From assembly GCA_037893225.1 (NCBI GenBank), contig JAZGUH010000209.1, positions 434,001 through 498,000 of the forward strand: a stretch of 64,000 nucleotides of DNA, read 5' to 3'. The stretch is from Hippasteria phrygiana. Lineage: Eukaryota; Echinodermata; Asteroidea; Valvatida; Goniasteridae. The position numbers and the translations under genes were made by a program. The notes under the pieces are model-generated. The model searched no databases. It had not been told where the DNA came from and was given only the letters and a program-made list of their open reading frames with translations. Below, piece after piece: positions 44,801 to 53,100 of this stretch (positions within the stretch are counted from its first letter, which is position 1; each line of letters starts with the position of its first letter).

Positions 44801-45037
44801 TCTTACCCACTGCCCGGACAGACAGCACCTCCCTCTCTGACATCGTGGATTAACCGCACCCTGGCCGGTAGAAGCAGGCATGGACTGTACCATGCGAGAT
44901 GGAGGGGTCGGCAGGAGCGAGCAACAGTCGGGCTGATTGCAAATATGGCCTGGAAGTTTGGGGCTGTCGTCGTGCTAATGGCTGGTCTGACTGGACTGAG
45001 TGGAGCTTTAATATTCATAATGATGAACTACTCATGA
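35604..45037 (+). CDS. RNF180: E3 ubiquitin ligase RNF180 (Rines), complete five-exon gene
   Basis: Membrane-anchored RING ubiquitin ligase. Coding exons: 35604-35846, 36889-38053, 40111-40304, 40795-41041 and 44721-45037; 2166 bases, 721 residues, no internal stop, all phases compatible. In order: N-terminal FKCRRC and SGC, conserved [20 protein letters not shown], a long disordered low-similarity region (about residues 120-470), a basic segment ([19 protein letters not shown]), a C3HC4 RING ([17 protein letters not shown]), and a C-terminal hydrophobic segment [20 protein letters not shown] that would anchor it in a membrane. This order matches vertebrate RNF180 (about 590 residues); the extra length is in the disordered part. 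Substrates here are unknown. Confidence 0.95.
35905..36356. mobile_element. hAT-like element in RNF180 intron 1, 452 bp
   Basis: Ends TAGTGGTGGG and the inverted CCCCACCGCTA. GTAATAAT is directly repeated at 35897-35904 and 36357-36364: a perfect 8-bp duplication. Sub-terminal AAATCCGGATTT and AACCGGATTTTT are inverted. No transposase frame is intact. Confidence 0.88.
36365..36888. other. Rest of RNF180 intron 1
   Basis: AT-rich, no element or exon recognised; ends in the acceptor TTAG at 36885-36888. Confidence 0.6.
36889..38053 (+). CDS. RNF180: RNF180 exon 2 (large disordered region)
   Basis: 388 codons plus one base. Opens [20 protein letters not shown], the second conserved N-terminal Cys motif, then becomes Ser/Asn/Gln/Asp-rich with little conservation. 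Near the end [20 protein letters not shown] and LELDRERRG give a short amphipathic stretch. Acceptor AG at 36887-36888; donor GTAACC at 38054. Confidence 0.92.
38181..38400. mobile_element. MITE, 220 bp, ends ATATAGGTTTTCCCG
   Basis: ATATAGGTTTTCCCG at the left pairs with CGGGAAAACCTATAT at the right. In RNF180 intron 2; no internal frame. Confidence 0.72.
38401..39367. other. RNF180 intron 2, unresolved part
   Basis: No element or exon recognised. GC-rich patch at about 39020-39060 (GCCGGGCGGGCCGGGCCGGG). Confidence 0.45.
39368..39680 (+). pseudogene. LINE ORF2 C-terminal remnant
   Basis: Plus-strand frames read SLFYRYYH, then after a frameshift [20 protein letters not shown] and [13 protein letters not shown] with [14 protein letters not shown]. 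This is the characteristic C-terminal end of CR1/L2-type ORF2 proteins and fits as the continuation of the family seen at 18900-19080. An hAT MITE (39694-39895) sits just downstream. Confidence 0.88.
39694..39895. mobile_element. hAT-like MITE family 1, copy 2 (202 bp)
   Basis: Ends CAGAGATGTAGTCGAGTCC and GACTCGACTACAACTCTG. GTGTTGGG is directly repeated at 39686-39693 and 39896-39903. Interior closely matches the copy at 59158 (CATTCCTTTGTCATTGTTCA). Confidence 0.92.
40111..40304 (+). CDS. RNF180: RNF180 exon 3 (basic region)
   Basis: Encodes [20 protein letters not shown], then [20 protein letters not shown] and a run rich in Arg, Lys and Glu predicted to be helical. A basic RERSKLRTLRR-type stretch occupies the same place before the RING in vertebrate RNF180. 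Acceptor CAG at 40108-40110 (an alternative GAG at 40099-40101 keeps the frame and adds three residues); donor GTAAAT at 40305. Confidence 0.88.
40383..40675. mobile_element. TTAA MITE family B relative, degenerate
   Basis: Begins GAACCCCTTGTGTCCAG and shares GTGAATGAAAGCTTTGTTTG, CAGGAATGCACGTATAGATG and CGGCCAGGTGG with the copy at 51977-52240. A run of about 20 C lies inside. The right end is lost. Confidence 0.6.
40795..41041 (+). CDS. RNF180: RNF180 exon 4 (RING domain)
   Basis: Encodes the whole C3HC4 [36 protein letters not shown], then [10 protein letters not shown]. All eight zinc ligands are present, and the CEPCLR and PCPLCRTII phrases are as in vertebrate RNF180. Acceptor TAG at 40792-40794; donor GTGAGT at 41042. 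Confidence 0.97.
41464..41639 (+). mobile_element. TTAA-flanked MITE family B, copy (176 bp)
   Basis: TTAA at 41464-41467 and 41636-41639; ends CCGCTTGCGTAC and GTACGCAAGGGG inverted; interior GTAACATACACAATA and CAACAATGGATTGAAAATGC shared with the other copies. In RNF180 intron 4. Confidence 0.85.
42014..42209. mobile_element. MITE with GCAATCGTGGACC ends, copy 2
   Basis: Near-identical to 6588-6787, including flanking CAGTCATGTAAACGGGTGCA and the internal GTACACGATTTTCAATCGTG. Nested in the 2.3-kb TTAA element, so it inserted after it or moved with it. Confidence 0.82.
42340..42717 (+). CDS. Cysteine-rich reading frame in a TTAA transposon, 125 codons
   Basis: Opens [20 protein letters not shown]; then [20 protein letters not shown] and [14 protein letters not shown], eleven Cys in about 40 residues with CxC and CxxxC spacing suggesting a zinc-binding module. 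Such Cys-rich tails are common at the C-terminus of transposon-encoded proteins of aquatic invertebrates, so it is probably the last exon of the element's transposase. An AG (TGTAGG) lies shortly upstream of the ATG, so translation may enter from an upstream exon. The last 50 codons look like read-through. Not assigned to a named family. Confidence 0.45.
   Translation: MEYLSESCIELEVGDIEVKPYAGEPMTCTCRNSCQRGRLGTRGACPCKCAQQNCNVSCRCETVRAKFCTQIPTGGVSVKGSMYYVYIHLDVSCSYLACKLRSIKSFRFILTRHFNNKIIMLLKEG
42720..43900. other. Interior of the 2.3-kb element, no coding seen
   Basis: No second transposase segment could be recognised on either strand between the Cys-rich frame and the right end. Low-complexity T-rich and G/C-run patches only. 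Confidence 0.45.
44207..44717 (+). mobile_element. TTAA MITE family A, copy 2, at the RNF180 exon 5 acceptor
   Basis: Left end TTAATTCAAATGTAGTATAC, interior CTGACCTGTTTAAAGTTTTG as in the copy at 55044, right end TTTGCAAATGTTGTATATTA then CCTTTGAC running straight into the CAG|exon junction at 44720/44721. Interrupted by the TA-flanked MITE at 44405-44563; the part after it is diverged until the right end. Confidence 0.72.
44405..44563. mobile_element. TA-type MITE, 159 bp, copy 1, nested in MITE A
   Basis: Ends TATAGAGTACCGAAGTCCGACG-type and the inverted TCACTTCGGTACTCTATA. Comparison with the empty site in the copy at 55044 (GAGCAATTTATAGAC) shows insertion at a TA-rich target. Second copy at 45285. 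Confidence 0.82.
44721..45037 (+). CDS. RNF180: RNF180 exon 5 (C-terminal membrane anchor)
   Basis: Encodes [20 protein letters not shown] through NKSYPLPG, then [20 protein letters not shown] and the hydrophobic [20 protein letters not shown] before a short MMNYS tail; TGA at 45035-45037. Acceptor CAG at 44718-44720; the pyrimidine tract lies within a MITE end. LNNATK...WPLP and a C-terminal hydrophobic anchor are also found after the RING in vertebrate RNF180. Confidence 0.9.
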
Positions 45038-45284
45038 GAGCAAAATATGCATTATTTTCCACTGCCATGCTTTGCTTGTATTAGATTTTCAGCCCTAAAT
45101 GAACTATTTTATCAACCAGTGCCTGAAAATGAGGAGTTTAAATCAAGACATTTGCGTATGACTTAAAAAGATTTGGAACATGAAAGAGTGCCCTCCAAGG
45201 GACAGCCGAGTTCAATTTTCCTGAATATTTACCTGAATATTCTTAAACAGGGATTTAAAAGAAAATATGGTAATGGAGTCGCCC

Positions 45285-45403
45285 AATAGAGTACTGAAGT
45301 CTGACGTCAGTTGCCGCGGCAATTGTTCCAAACACATGCAGTTTAGAATGTATTCTGGGTCTAAACATTGCATTGATTGACGTCATCACTTCGGTACTCT
45401 ATA
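45285..45403. mobile_element. TA-type MITE, copy 2 (119 bp)
   Basis: ATAGAGTACTGAAGTCTGAC at the left, GACGTCATCACTTCGGTACT at the right; inverted ends as in 44405-44563. About 250 bp past the RNF180 stop, so probably within its 3' untranslated region. Confidence 0.82.
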
Positions 45404-45604
45404 CAAGGCTAGAAGCCACTCTAGGTAAAGGGCTACAACAGAGGTGATGGGGTTCGCCACATATTAGGTTGCCAGGAATGCCAGCCCTACCACCCCGACA
45501 GTTTTTCCTGGGTCCAGATCTGGAGGATAAATCTCCAATAGATACCAAAGAAATTATACCAATTTTCAGACCTCACTTGTGCAATCATACCTGTTGGCAA
45601 CCTT

Positions 45605-46212
45605 TTTGTCTCGCCTGAACGAAGTTCAGAAAGAGACTATGCAATCAATATTTCTGTACGTAGTCCGTCCGTATGTGTCATTTTGGTTAAAGTTTCGACA
45701 AATTGGTCTTATATGCAAAGTTGAAGTCCGATTGCAATCAAACTTGGGTCATGCATTCAATAGTGCGACCTTTATATGATGGTCGTGTCAAAGGTCATCT
45801 GCAGTCAAGTAATAAAACTTGGGTCATGCATTTAATATTGCAACCTTTATATGATGCTGGTGTCAAAGGTCATTTGAGGTCAAGTTGTAAAATAGGCTGG
45901 ACTTGTCCAATTGGAATCAAACTTGGGTCATGCATGCACTATAACCTTTATATGATGGTCGTGTCAGTAATCTCCATGCTTTCATCCTCTCTCGTCTCAC
46001 ACCCCACTCAAACTTCCATAACTTTGGACAACATTTTCCTTCCACATTGCTTTTGTCACCTACCATTGTTTTAGGCATGCTCATCGCGGTTCTTGCTCGT
46101 GATAACTTACCATTTCATTCTCTTTTTACACTAACCCTTGCTCCTTCAACCGTTATCAGTGCCCCTGCATTCTTCCCGGGTTATCACAAAACTAAAGCAG
46201 GCGAGACGCGTG
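45605..46212. mobile_element. TIR element with GTCTCGCCTG ends, about 600 bp
   Basis: TTTGTCTCGCCTGAACG at the left and the inverted CAGGCGAGACGCG at the right. The interior contains a three-unit tandem repeat at 45741-45965. No transposase. Confidence 0.55.
45741..45965. repeat. Tandem repeat, three units of about 75 bp
   Basis: AAACTTGGGTCATGCAT followed by ACCTTTATATGATG and GTGTCAAAGGTCAT recurs three times (from about 45741, 45825, 45918), the last unit shortened. Confidence 0.8.
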
Positions 46213-47712
46213 GTTCGAGAACCACCTTGTTTTAATAGAAATCTCCACCAGATAATGCAGTTTTTCTTCTGAATTTCATTCGCACTTTAAATCACATGAA
46301 CCGTGCATGCAAATAAATACCCCCTATAAAGCAATTCTTGGTTATTTCAGTCAGTTTTAAATTTAATCAACATGCCTTCTGTACATCGGTCAAAAAGGTT
46401 GGTTTGTTCCAATGTCTACTACATTAAAAATGTAACCTCAAATGACCTCTTCTTTGTACAAGTAATAAATATAAATATTACACACATTTCAAAGTGCCTT
46501 ACCCGAGTGGTAACTCAAATTATTTTTGTTTAACTTAAACATACAAAGCGGCAAACAATTTACTCAAATTCAGTCGAACTTTGTCAATAACACTGTTCTA
46601 CGGCCAAAATGCCTCAGAATTATTTTTTGAAGATAAGGAATTGGGTTGGTAGCTATTATCCTTGACATGGGAAGAGCTCTTGAATCAAACCCACAATGCA
46701 TAATAGGTTAAAACTACATACAATTGGCAATAGTTCTCATGGGTAATCATAAGTGACTGCATTATACATGTATGTTAATCATAACATACATTTAACCCTA
46801 ACCATCCTAAATCTGCCAAAATCCATGAACAGGTTGTGTTGAATTTTGATGGGTTCAGGACTGTAGAGCCTTAGCACCATTACTTTACATGGAGCTATGA
46901 TGCCCCAATTTGTCTAAGTCCAAAGAATGTGCCATAGGTATACATGTACTGCACAGTGTTGGATTTCACTTCACAGTAAAAGTGCTACAGGGGTTAGGGT
47001 TAATTAATCTGTGAAGCACAACATTTGTCAAAATGTGTAAATCAGTGTTAAATTTGATTTTAAAGGTATTGAATGCAATAAATATGCAGTATATTGACTA
47101 CGAATGAATCTATTACTCTCAAAGATTCTACTGTAAGATTTAGCATGTCTGCATCTTATTACCATACTGCTTAACCCTAACCCTGCCAGACACAGCACAG
47201 TGCATCTGTGGTGACAGCTTGACCTTGCTGCACTCTGCACACAAGTCGATGTGACAAAGTATGCAATCTGATGCGTCTGGCAGGGTTTCTAGCCAAAATA
47301 CCCTGAAGGGTTAGGGTTAAAGAAATATTGGGCCTCTGAAAGGGTATGCAAGTGGGCTCATGCTACTAGCATAAATACAAGTAAAGAGGGAAAATCATTC
47401 AACTATTAATGAAGATGAGTGTGAAAATACAGACGAGACCAAATCGCTATTAAAATACACCACCTTCACTGTTACAAAAAATGGCACTTTGCTCGGTGGA
47501 GTTGGTACGGCAGTCTCCAGGAGACGAACAGAGCACACTGTTCGAAACATCAAGATCTTATCTCACCATCGCCTCTTTTCAGAGCCAACCCCTTCCTCAC
47601 AAGAGAGATATCTCTCCACAGTGTACCTACAATCTACTTTCCAACACTTTGTTTACGGTATTAAAATAATGTAGCACACAAAATTTAGGCAAGATAGATA
47701 TAAAAGGGTTGC
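46213..47712. other. Intergenic stretch between RNF180 and PPIP5K
   Basis: No gene recognised. Several GTTAGGGTTAA-type words at irregular spacing and a CTGCCAGAC...GTCTGGCAG inverted pair (about 47184-47284). AATAAA-like sites occur at 46312 and 46463, but none can be tied to RNF180 with confidence. Confidence 0.45.
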
Positions 47713-47922
47713 TTAACCCCTTGAGCATGGTATTTTACGGGAGACGTCCGGGTGTTCTGGCAGCCAAGCGAACCGCTAACAATGTGTTTGTGCAGTCAAA
47801 CATGACATACACAATAATCCAACAATGGATTGAAACTGCACAAACAGTGGCCAATGGCATCATCCGGCCTGGTGGCACTTTTTTTTTGCATCCACAGACG
47901 TCATCCGTACGCAAAGGGTTAA
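47713..47922 (+). mobile_element. TTAA MITE family B, copy (210 bp)
   Basis: TTAA at 47713-47716 and 47919-47922; ends CCCCTTGAGCATGG and CCGTACGCAAAGGG; interior TACACAATAATCCAACAATG as in 13684-13900. Its right TTAA is also the left TTAA of the family A element that follows. Confidence 0.85.
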
Positions 47923-48504
47923 ATGTAGTGTACATGATTGGTTATTGTTGCAATTTTCAGAAATGGGCAGATTTGGGGTTTAGTATTTTATAGGAAATAT
48001 CGTTCCACTGACCTGTTCAAAGTTTTTGCAAGAGAAAAACGGCATTCCTTTTTAACCGTCGGGCGGTAAGCTCACTGGATTTGTTATAGCGCCCTCTTGT
48101 AAAATAAGCAAAATTTTTGTAAACGGGATAGTTTTCAATTGGTCACATAACATGTGCAGAGGCCGAGCGGTACGTACGTCGTACGGCCAACAACGTGTCG
48201 CTTCGGTACACTACGCTTATGCCCGTTTTCGGATTGTTAACCCATTTTAGACACAACGGGGACTAACTACATTCGGTCAATAGAGGCCGGTATTTAAACA
48301 AATCCGTTATTTTTTCCAACGATTGTTCGGCCGAACAATCATTGGAAAACGATATAAATTTCCACTTTTCTTGACGACGACAGCACACCCGGTGCCATCA
48401 TTTCACAGGATGATTGAGACTACTATTAACTTTACAGTCTATTAAGGTATTTCGTAATAATTCAGTAAAAAAAGAGGATTACCAATCATGTACACTACCT
48501 CTAA
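47919..48504 (+). mobile_element. TTAA MITE family A, copy 3 (about 586 bp)
   Basis: Begins TTAAATGTAGTGTACATGAT, contains CTGACCTGTTCAAAGTTTTT and the palindrome GATTGTTCGGCCGAACAATC at about 48322-48341, and ends TCATGTACACTACCTCTAA. Longer than other copies because of extra sequence after 48040. Confidence 0.75.
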
Positions 48505-48872
48505 CTGCACTTACACCAAACAGAAAATACTATCTGAACTTACCTCTGCAGTGTACCGCATATCAATTTATCTTGATTGATATTGGAAGGTCACTAGAAG
48601 AAATTTAACATGCTAGGTTCATTGGGGTGTGGGGTTTCTGGACACGCAATTCCCCATGACATGTTCTTCATTTTCGGTCCAAAACGTCCTCAAGGATTAT
48701 GCAGACTACACATAGGACCGATGAGAGCGTGTCCTTTCAGTTTTTTAAAGTTATGGTTAGCATGAAAAAAGGCTACATTGGAGTTCAATTTTTTAAGAAG
48801 TATAATATCTGATTTGTTTAATACTGGAGCTCCCCAAATGAAGACTGTGGAAAATTGGAAGACTGTCAACAC

Positions 48873-48976
48873 AGGTCAAGGTAGCTCAGTTGGTAGAGCA
48901 CCGGAACAGTGTTCCGGACGTCACAGGTTCGAATCCCACATTCTTCAGTTTTCTTTGTCCACTCTAAAAAGTACAA
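48873..48976 (+). mobile_element. tRNA-derived SINE head, copy 2
   Basis: A box TAGCTCAGTTGGTAGAGC (48882-48899), anticodon-arm-like CCGGA...TCCGG, B box GGTTCGAATCC (48926-48936). The acceptor and T stems do not pair well, so it is not a working tRNA. The following CAGTTTTCTTTGTCCACT matches the copy at 19376-19473. Confidence 0.75.
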
Positions 48977-49156
48977 TACCATACAAAACATGGCATTTTG
49001 ATTCACAGGCATGCAACTTGGAATTAACAAAAAACGAGGAAATTCCAATCTTTACAAGACTTTGTACAGTATTTTTCAATTTTCAATGGCATGAGTAAGA
49101 AGTGAAAAACGAGAAAAAATCAGCTGATCCGAGGAAAAGTTGCATGCCTGTGATTC

Positions 49157-49415
49157 AGGCCAAAAAAATAAGAAATTGTTACGTTTCCAATTACATGGCA
49201 TTTGAAAATAGGGTAAGTAGGGATTTTTTTTTGGGGGGGGGGGGTGAGAAGGAGGCACTTTTTTTGTGCTGATTTGTAGGTGTCTACATGTAGTCAAGGT
49301 TTTAAATGTAGTATTTACAGCATTTATGTTTTTTTGTTGTTTTTTTTGTACTTTTTTCCCAAAAAAATAGGGAAGGTAGGGTAACCGGAAGCAGAACTAT
49401 TTTATTTTTTGGCCT
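49157..49415. mobile_element. MITE family C, copy (259 bp)
   Basis: Starts AGGCCAAAAAAATAAG and ends TTTATTTTTTGGCCT. Interior differs from 14590-14958 but contains the same type of T run and a G run. About 90 bases downstream of the PPIP5K stop codon on the minus strand. Confidence 0.6.
49401..49406 (-). promoter_or_regulatory. Possible poly(A) signal AATAAA for PPIP5K
   Basis: AATAAA on the minus strand, 101 bases after the PPIP5K stop. It lies in the terminus of a family C MITE, so if used it was supplied by the transposon. No transcript evidence. Confidence 0.3.
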
Positions 49416-49506
49416 TAGTTTCTCACACATCAACTTTTTAACAAAATCTTCTAAAACCGTTCCAAATCACTACGAAAACATTTGCAATTTTCTCGAGTAG
49501 CATTTC

Positions 49507-50135
49507 TCATAGATTTGTGGGCGTCTGAAGGTCGTGCATTTCCTGGTCGTAAGTTCCGCCACACTCCGTGTCCACCGTCAAGACCCTGCATTGCTCCTTT
49601 CCCTGCTGTTTAGCACTCTCGCAGTCCTCGGTGTCCATCGGCTCTCCTTGATCCAGAGAACCCAGGCTGCTGCCCTCCCGCGACTTCAAGGACATGGAGT
49701 CCCGGCTCTCGTCCTCGGCCACATAGCCGTCCGGACACAAACCCCCGAGGCTGTCCAGACTGTTCCCCATGTCGTACTTGACGCTCCCCCGCTCCTCCTT
49801 CTTGACCTTATCGATGAACTCGCTGAAGTCGAAGGCGCTGTTCTCGGTCGGCGAGGGCAAGGCGCTGGAGGTATTGGAAGAGGGGTTGCTAGTGGACCGA
49901 CTGTAGAGGGAGCCGTCCGACTCGCGGCCAAATGACAGAGGGGTGGGCAGCACCCGCCGAGGCGTAAAGGTATTGAGCTTGAAGGACTGGCGGGGTGTGC
50001 GGGTCTCCGGGGTGTGGGCCCCGTTCTGGGTGAAACTCTCTAGGAAGGTGTCAATCTGCTTGAAGGACAGGTGGTTGTGTAGCGTCTCCAGAGGCAAGAT
50101 GGATGGTACTTGCAACTGGTGGTCTAGGGGTATAC
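49507..50135 (-). CDS. PPIP5K2: PPIP5K last exon (C-terminal tail, stop codon)
   Basis: Opens [20 protein letters not shown] and [14 protein letters not shown], the one conserved motif of the PPIP5K tail, then [13 protein letters not shown] as in vertebrate tails, then Ser/Asp-rich sequence to TGA at 49507-49509. Acceptor CAG at 50136-50138. Most of the rest is predicted disorder. Confidence 0.92.
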
Positions 50136-53100
50136 CTGAAAGTGAGGGGGGAGGGGAGATAAACTGAGCCAAGGCAAACAAAACGCTGCTATTCTAACTA
50201 ATAACATATGAGCAATTCACACAGAAAGCGGCCATTCTGTGGCCATTCTTCCATACAGGAAATATGTGTGTGGACTGACTCAAGTTCAGCCTGAATCTGT
50301 GCCTGGTGAGATCCAGGGCTTATCCAAGATTCACAAATGCTGCCATCCGAGTCTATGCACTATTCTTAGCCAGTAATAACTGCCTCTCCGAAATAATATA
50401 TCCCTGCCCATTGGACAGATAGCAAGATGAGGTGCTCAGACAACTTGACCGTTGACCAACTCATCTCTTTGCTAGACTGAAAAGACAACTGGACTGTTGA
50501 TAAAAGGCCGTCATCGAGACAAGTCGTCCGTTGAGTCATTATGTTTTTTTGGTAGGCTCATTGCTTGAGGTTTGGGTTGGGTGGTTTGACGGGGTGGGTC
50601 ACCGGGATGAGTTGGGTCAAATTTTTGTGGTACGGGGTTGAAATTTTGCCAGGCTTGGGGCCGGGTAGCTTGGCGTGGTGGGTTACTATTTCACTATTTG
50701 TAATTTTATATAAGTGACCTTAAAAAAAATCAAAAAATCAATGATGCATCTCAAGTTTCCAACTAAAAATACAAACCGATATCCGTGCTGTTGCCGCCAT
50801 ACACCTAGCACTTGTGTGCCCGGCCGATCGACTCAAACGCCAGTGCCCACCATGCTGGAGTGCAGTTATTGAACCCTCGGGCATGCCGTATCGCTTTCCG
50901 TGTGCCCCGCAACTACCTTTGAGCTAGTACGCCACGACCGAGTAATCGCCGGCGAGGGTATTACCTCGCGACACACGCACCAATGTCCCCAATATTGACA
51001 TGCTACCCTTGCCGACGGAATGCCATCCGAATCGCTACATACATTCCCATCACACACACGAAAATGCCACATTAACACTGACAGTCGAGTTGTCTTAACG
51101 GTGACTGGAAAAACAGTTGACTTGTCTCACAGTTGATTTGTCTCAACAGTCGAGTTGTCCTAATGGTCGAGTTGTCTGACATCTGCAATATGAGACAGTG
51201 AGAATGATTTTGCTTGCGGTTGTTACCTTGGGCAGAGAAATGCGAGGCACGTCGAAGCAGTTCTTCCTGACTGACCACCCAGTTAGCATCGTTGGGATTC
51301 CCTCCTTCCATGCCCAAGAGCTGTGGGGCGCTGTGAACCCCGAGCAGACCCTTACTGTTACTGTCCTGTGTCTGGCCTGGAAGGGAAGAGAGATCTTGAT
51401 TATATCACAGGATGTTATCCCCCTTCCAAAAAAAACAACAACAAAAACCTGATCCCTGATGTAAATTTTCCAAAATGCCTTTCTGCACAATGGTTCGTTC
51501 AGTTGGGCAGATAACTTCCAAGTTAGTGTAAAAGCTGGCCAGTCCACTATAAGATTGTAACTGAAACCAGGGGGATGATTTCCAACTAAGATCGACGTGG
51601 TGGGGGGGTTCAAACTCTGAAAAGGATACATCCCAAAATTGTTGACCTGCAAAATATTTCCAAAAGTTAACCCTCATTTTTTTTTCTTGCCCTGAATTCT
51701 TTTTACAAAACTGTCCCCCCCAAAAAAATTTCAGGCCTGAAAAAAAAAAAAAACACCCAAAGATGTTAATGCCCATTTTCTTTATGATGACACCCGTATT
51801 TTCCCTATTCATAAATTCTTTTAGAAAAGTTGGAGTACGTGGGGGGGATTCACGTAAGTCCTGCTTTGTGCAAGACATGTAGAAAGATAACTTTAAGTGG
51901 GAAAAATTGCACGTCACGTAAATTTGGATTCATCAAGTAGGCTTCACTCCATAAAGCAAGTTAGCGCTTAAGTAAGTTAACCCCTCGTGTCCAGCTGTCA
52001 TTGATGTGGTCTGGTATGCCAAGAGCGGGCTGCGCAGCCAAGCATAAATGTAGGCACAGTGTGAATGAAAGCTTTGTTTGAAAAAGCTTCATCTATTCAT
52101 GACACTCCCATGAATGGATGAATGGATTGAGCACGAATGGATAGATTGAGTGCGCACAGGAATGCTCATATAGATGACAACCGGCCATGTGGTCTTTTTC
52201 AAACTGTGCCTTTGGCCGTCGTCCGTATTCAAGAGGTTAATATAGCTCTTGAAAGATGGAAACCTAACCCTCTGTGTCTAGGATGTCGTGCTCATTGATG
52301 TCCGTCAGCGCGTTGAAGCTGGCCCGGGAGGGGGTGAGCGCCGGCCCCGAGCTGGGCCGGCTGCCGTCCCTCAGGCCCAGCCCGATCTTCAGTTTTGGGG
52401 CTAGGCCCTTGCCGTCACTGCCAGCCATAGGCTGCTGGGGTTGTTGATCGTCCCAGTCCTCGTCCTTTGGAGCAGAGTCCAAGGCTGTGACTGAGGACGT
52501 CGGTGTGCCGTCGTCGCTGGTCACGGAGAACATCGGACCGTCACAGTGGACCGTGGTGTCCTCAAACGCACTCTCCACTTCCTCGTCAGTTTCTGAAAGT
52601 GGCTCATTGGGAGACGTGTCGCCCTGGGAAAAAAATGAAAAGAAAAAGAAAAACCGACAATAATGCTAAGCACAGTGGTCATTTTTCATACGGAATGTCG
52701 GGAAAGGGCAAAAATCTCTTTTCAAATTTACATCATCCCTGACGCAAATTCCATCTTGTCATTGCTATCGTTTGAATCGAGACTCAGTCTTTCAGGTTTT
52801 TTGTTTGTTTAGACTTGAGGGCTTTTCAACTCAAATTGGCTTGTCGAGGGCAACTTCAGTAGACTTTCACTAGCATACTTCTAGCGGGGAAAGAACATCT
52901 TGTAAATACTTTGAACAAGTCCGACCAGGAACAGCCTCTGGATTAACTTGTGATCAGGACATGCTTATCTTCCACAGTCTTTTGTATGGTGTGCCATTTG
53001 TTTATGTTTGGTATTAAAAGGGGGCCAGAAGAGAAAACAGCCATAACTTTGCTATTTTAGCAGTTATGACTTTCATTTTTACACCACATGAAAGAGAAAT

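Noticed and set aside
46790..47320. TTAGGGTTAA / TTAACCCTAA words as interstitial telomere repeats
   Set aside because: They are single words at scattered positions, never tandem (TTAGGG)n arrays.
48690..48872. LINE-like minus-strand frame containing FIWGAPVLNKSD
   Set aside because: A single WGAP-like word without neighbouring reverse-transcriptase motifs is not enough to call a LINE.
48873..48950. tRNA gene on the plus strand
   Set aside because: Acceptor and T stems have several mismatches and the base before the anticodon is C instead of T; treated as a SINE.
49534..49935. 133-codon frame on the plus strand
   Set aside because: Antisense shadow of the PPIP5K last exon.
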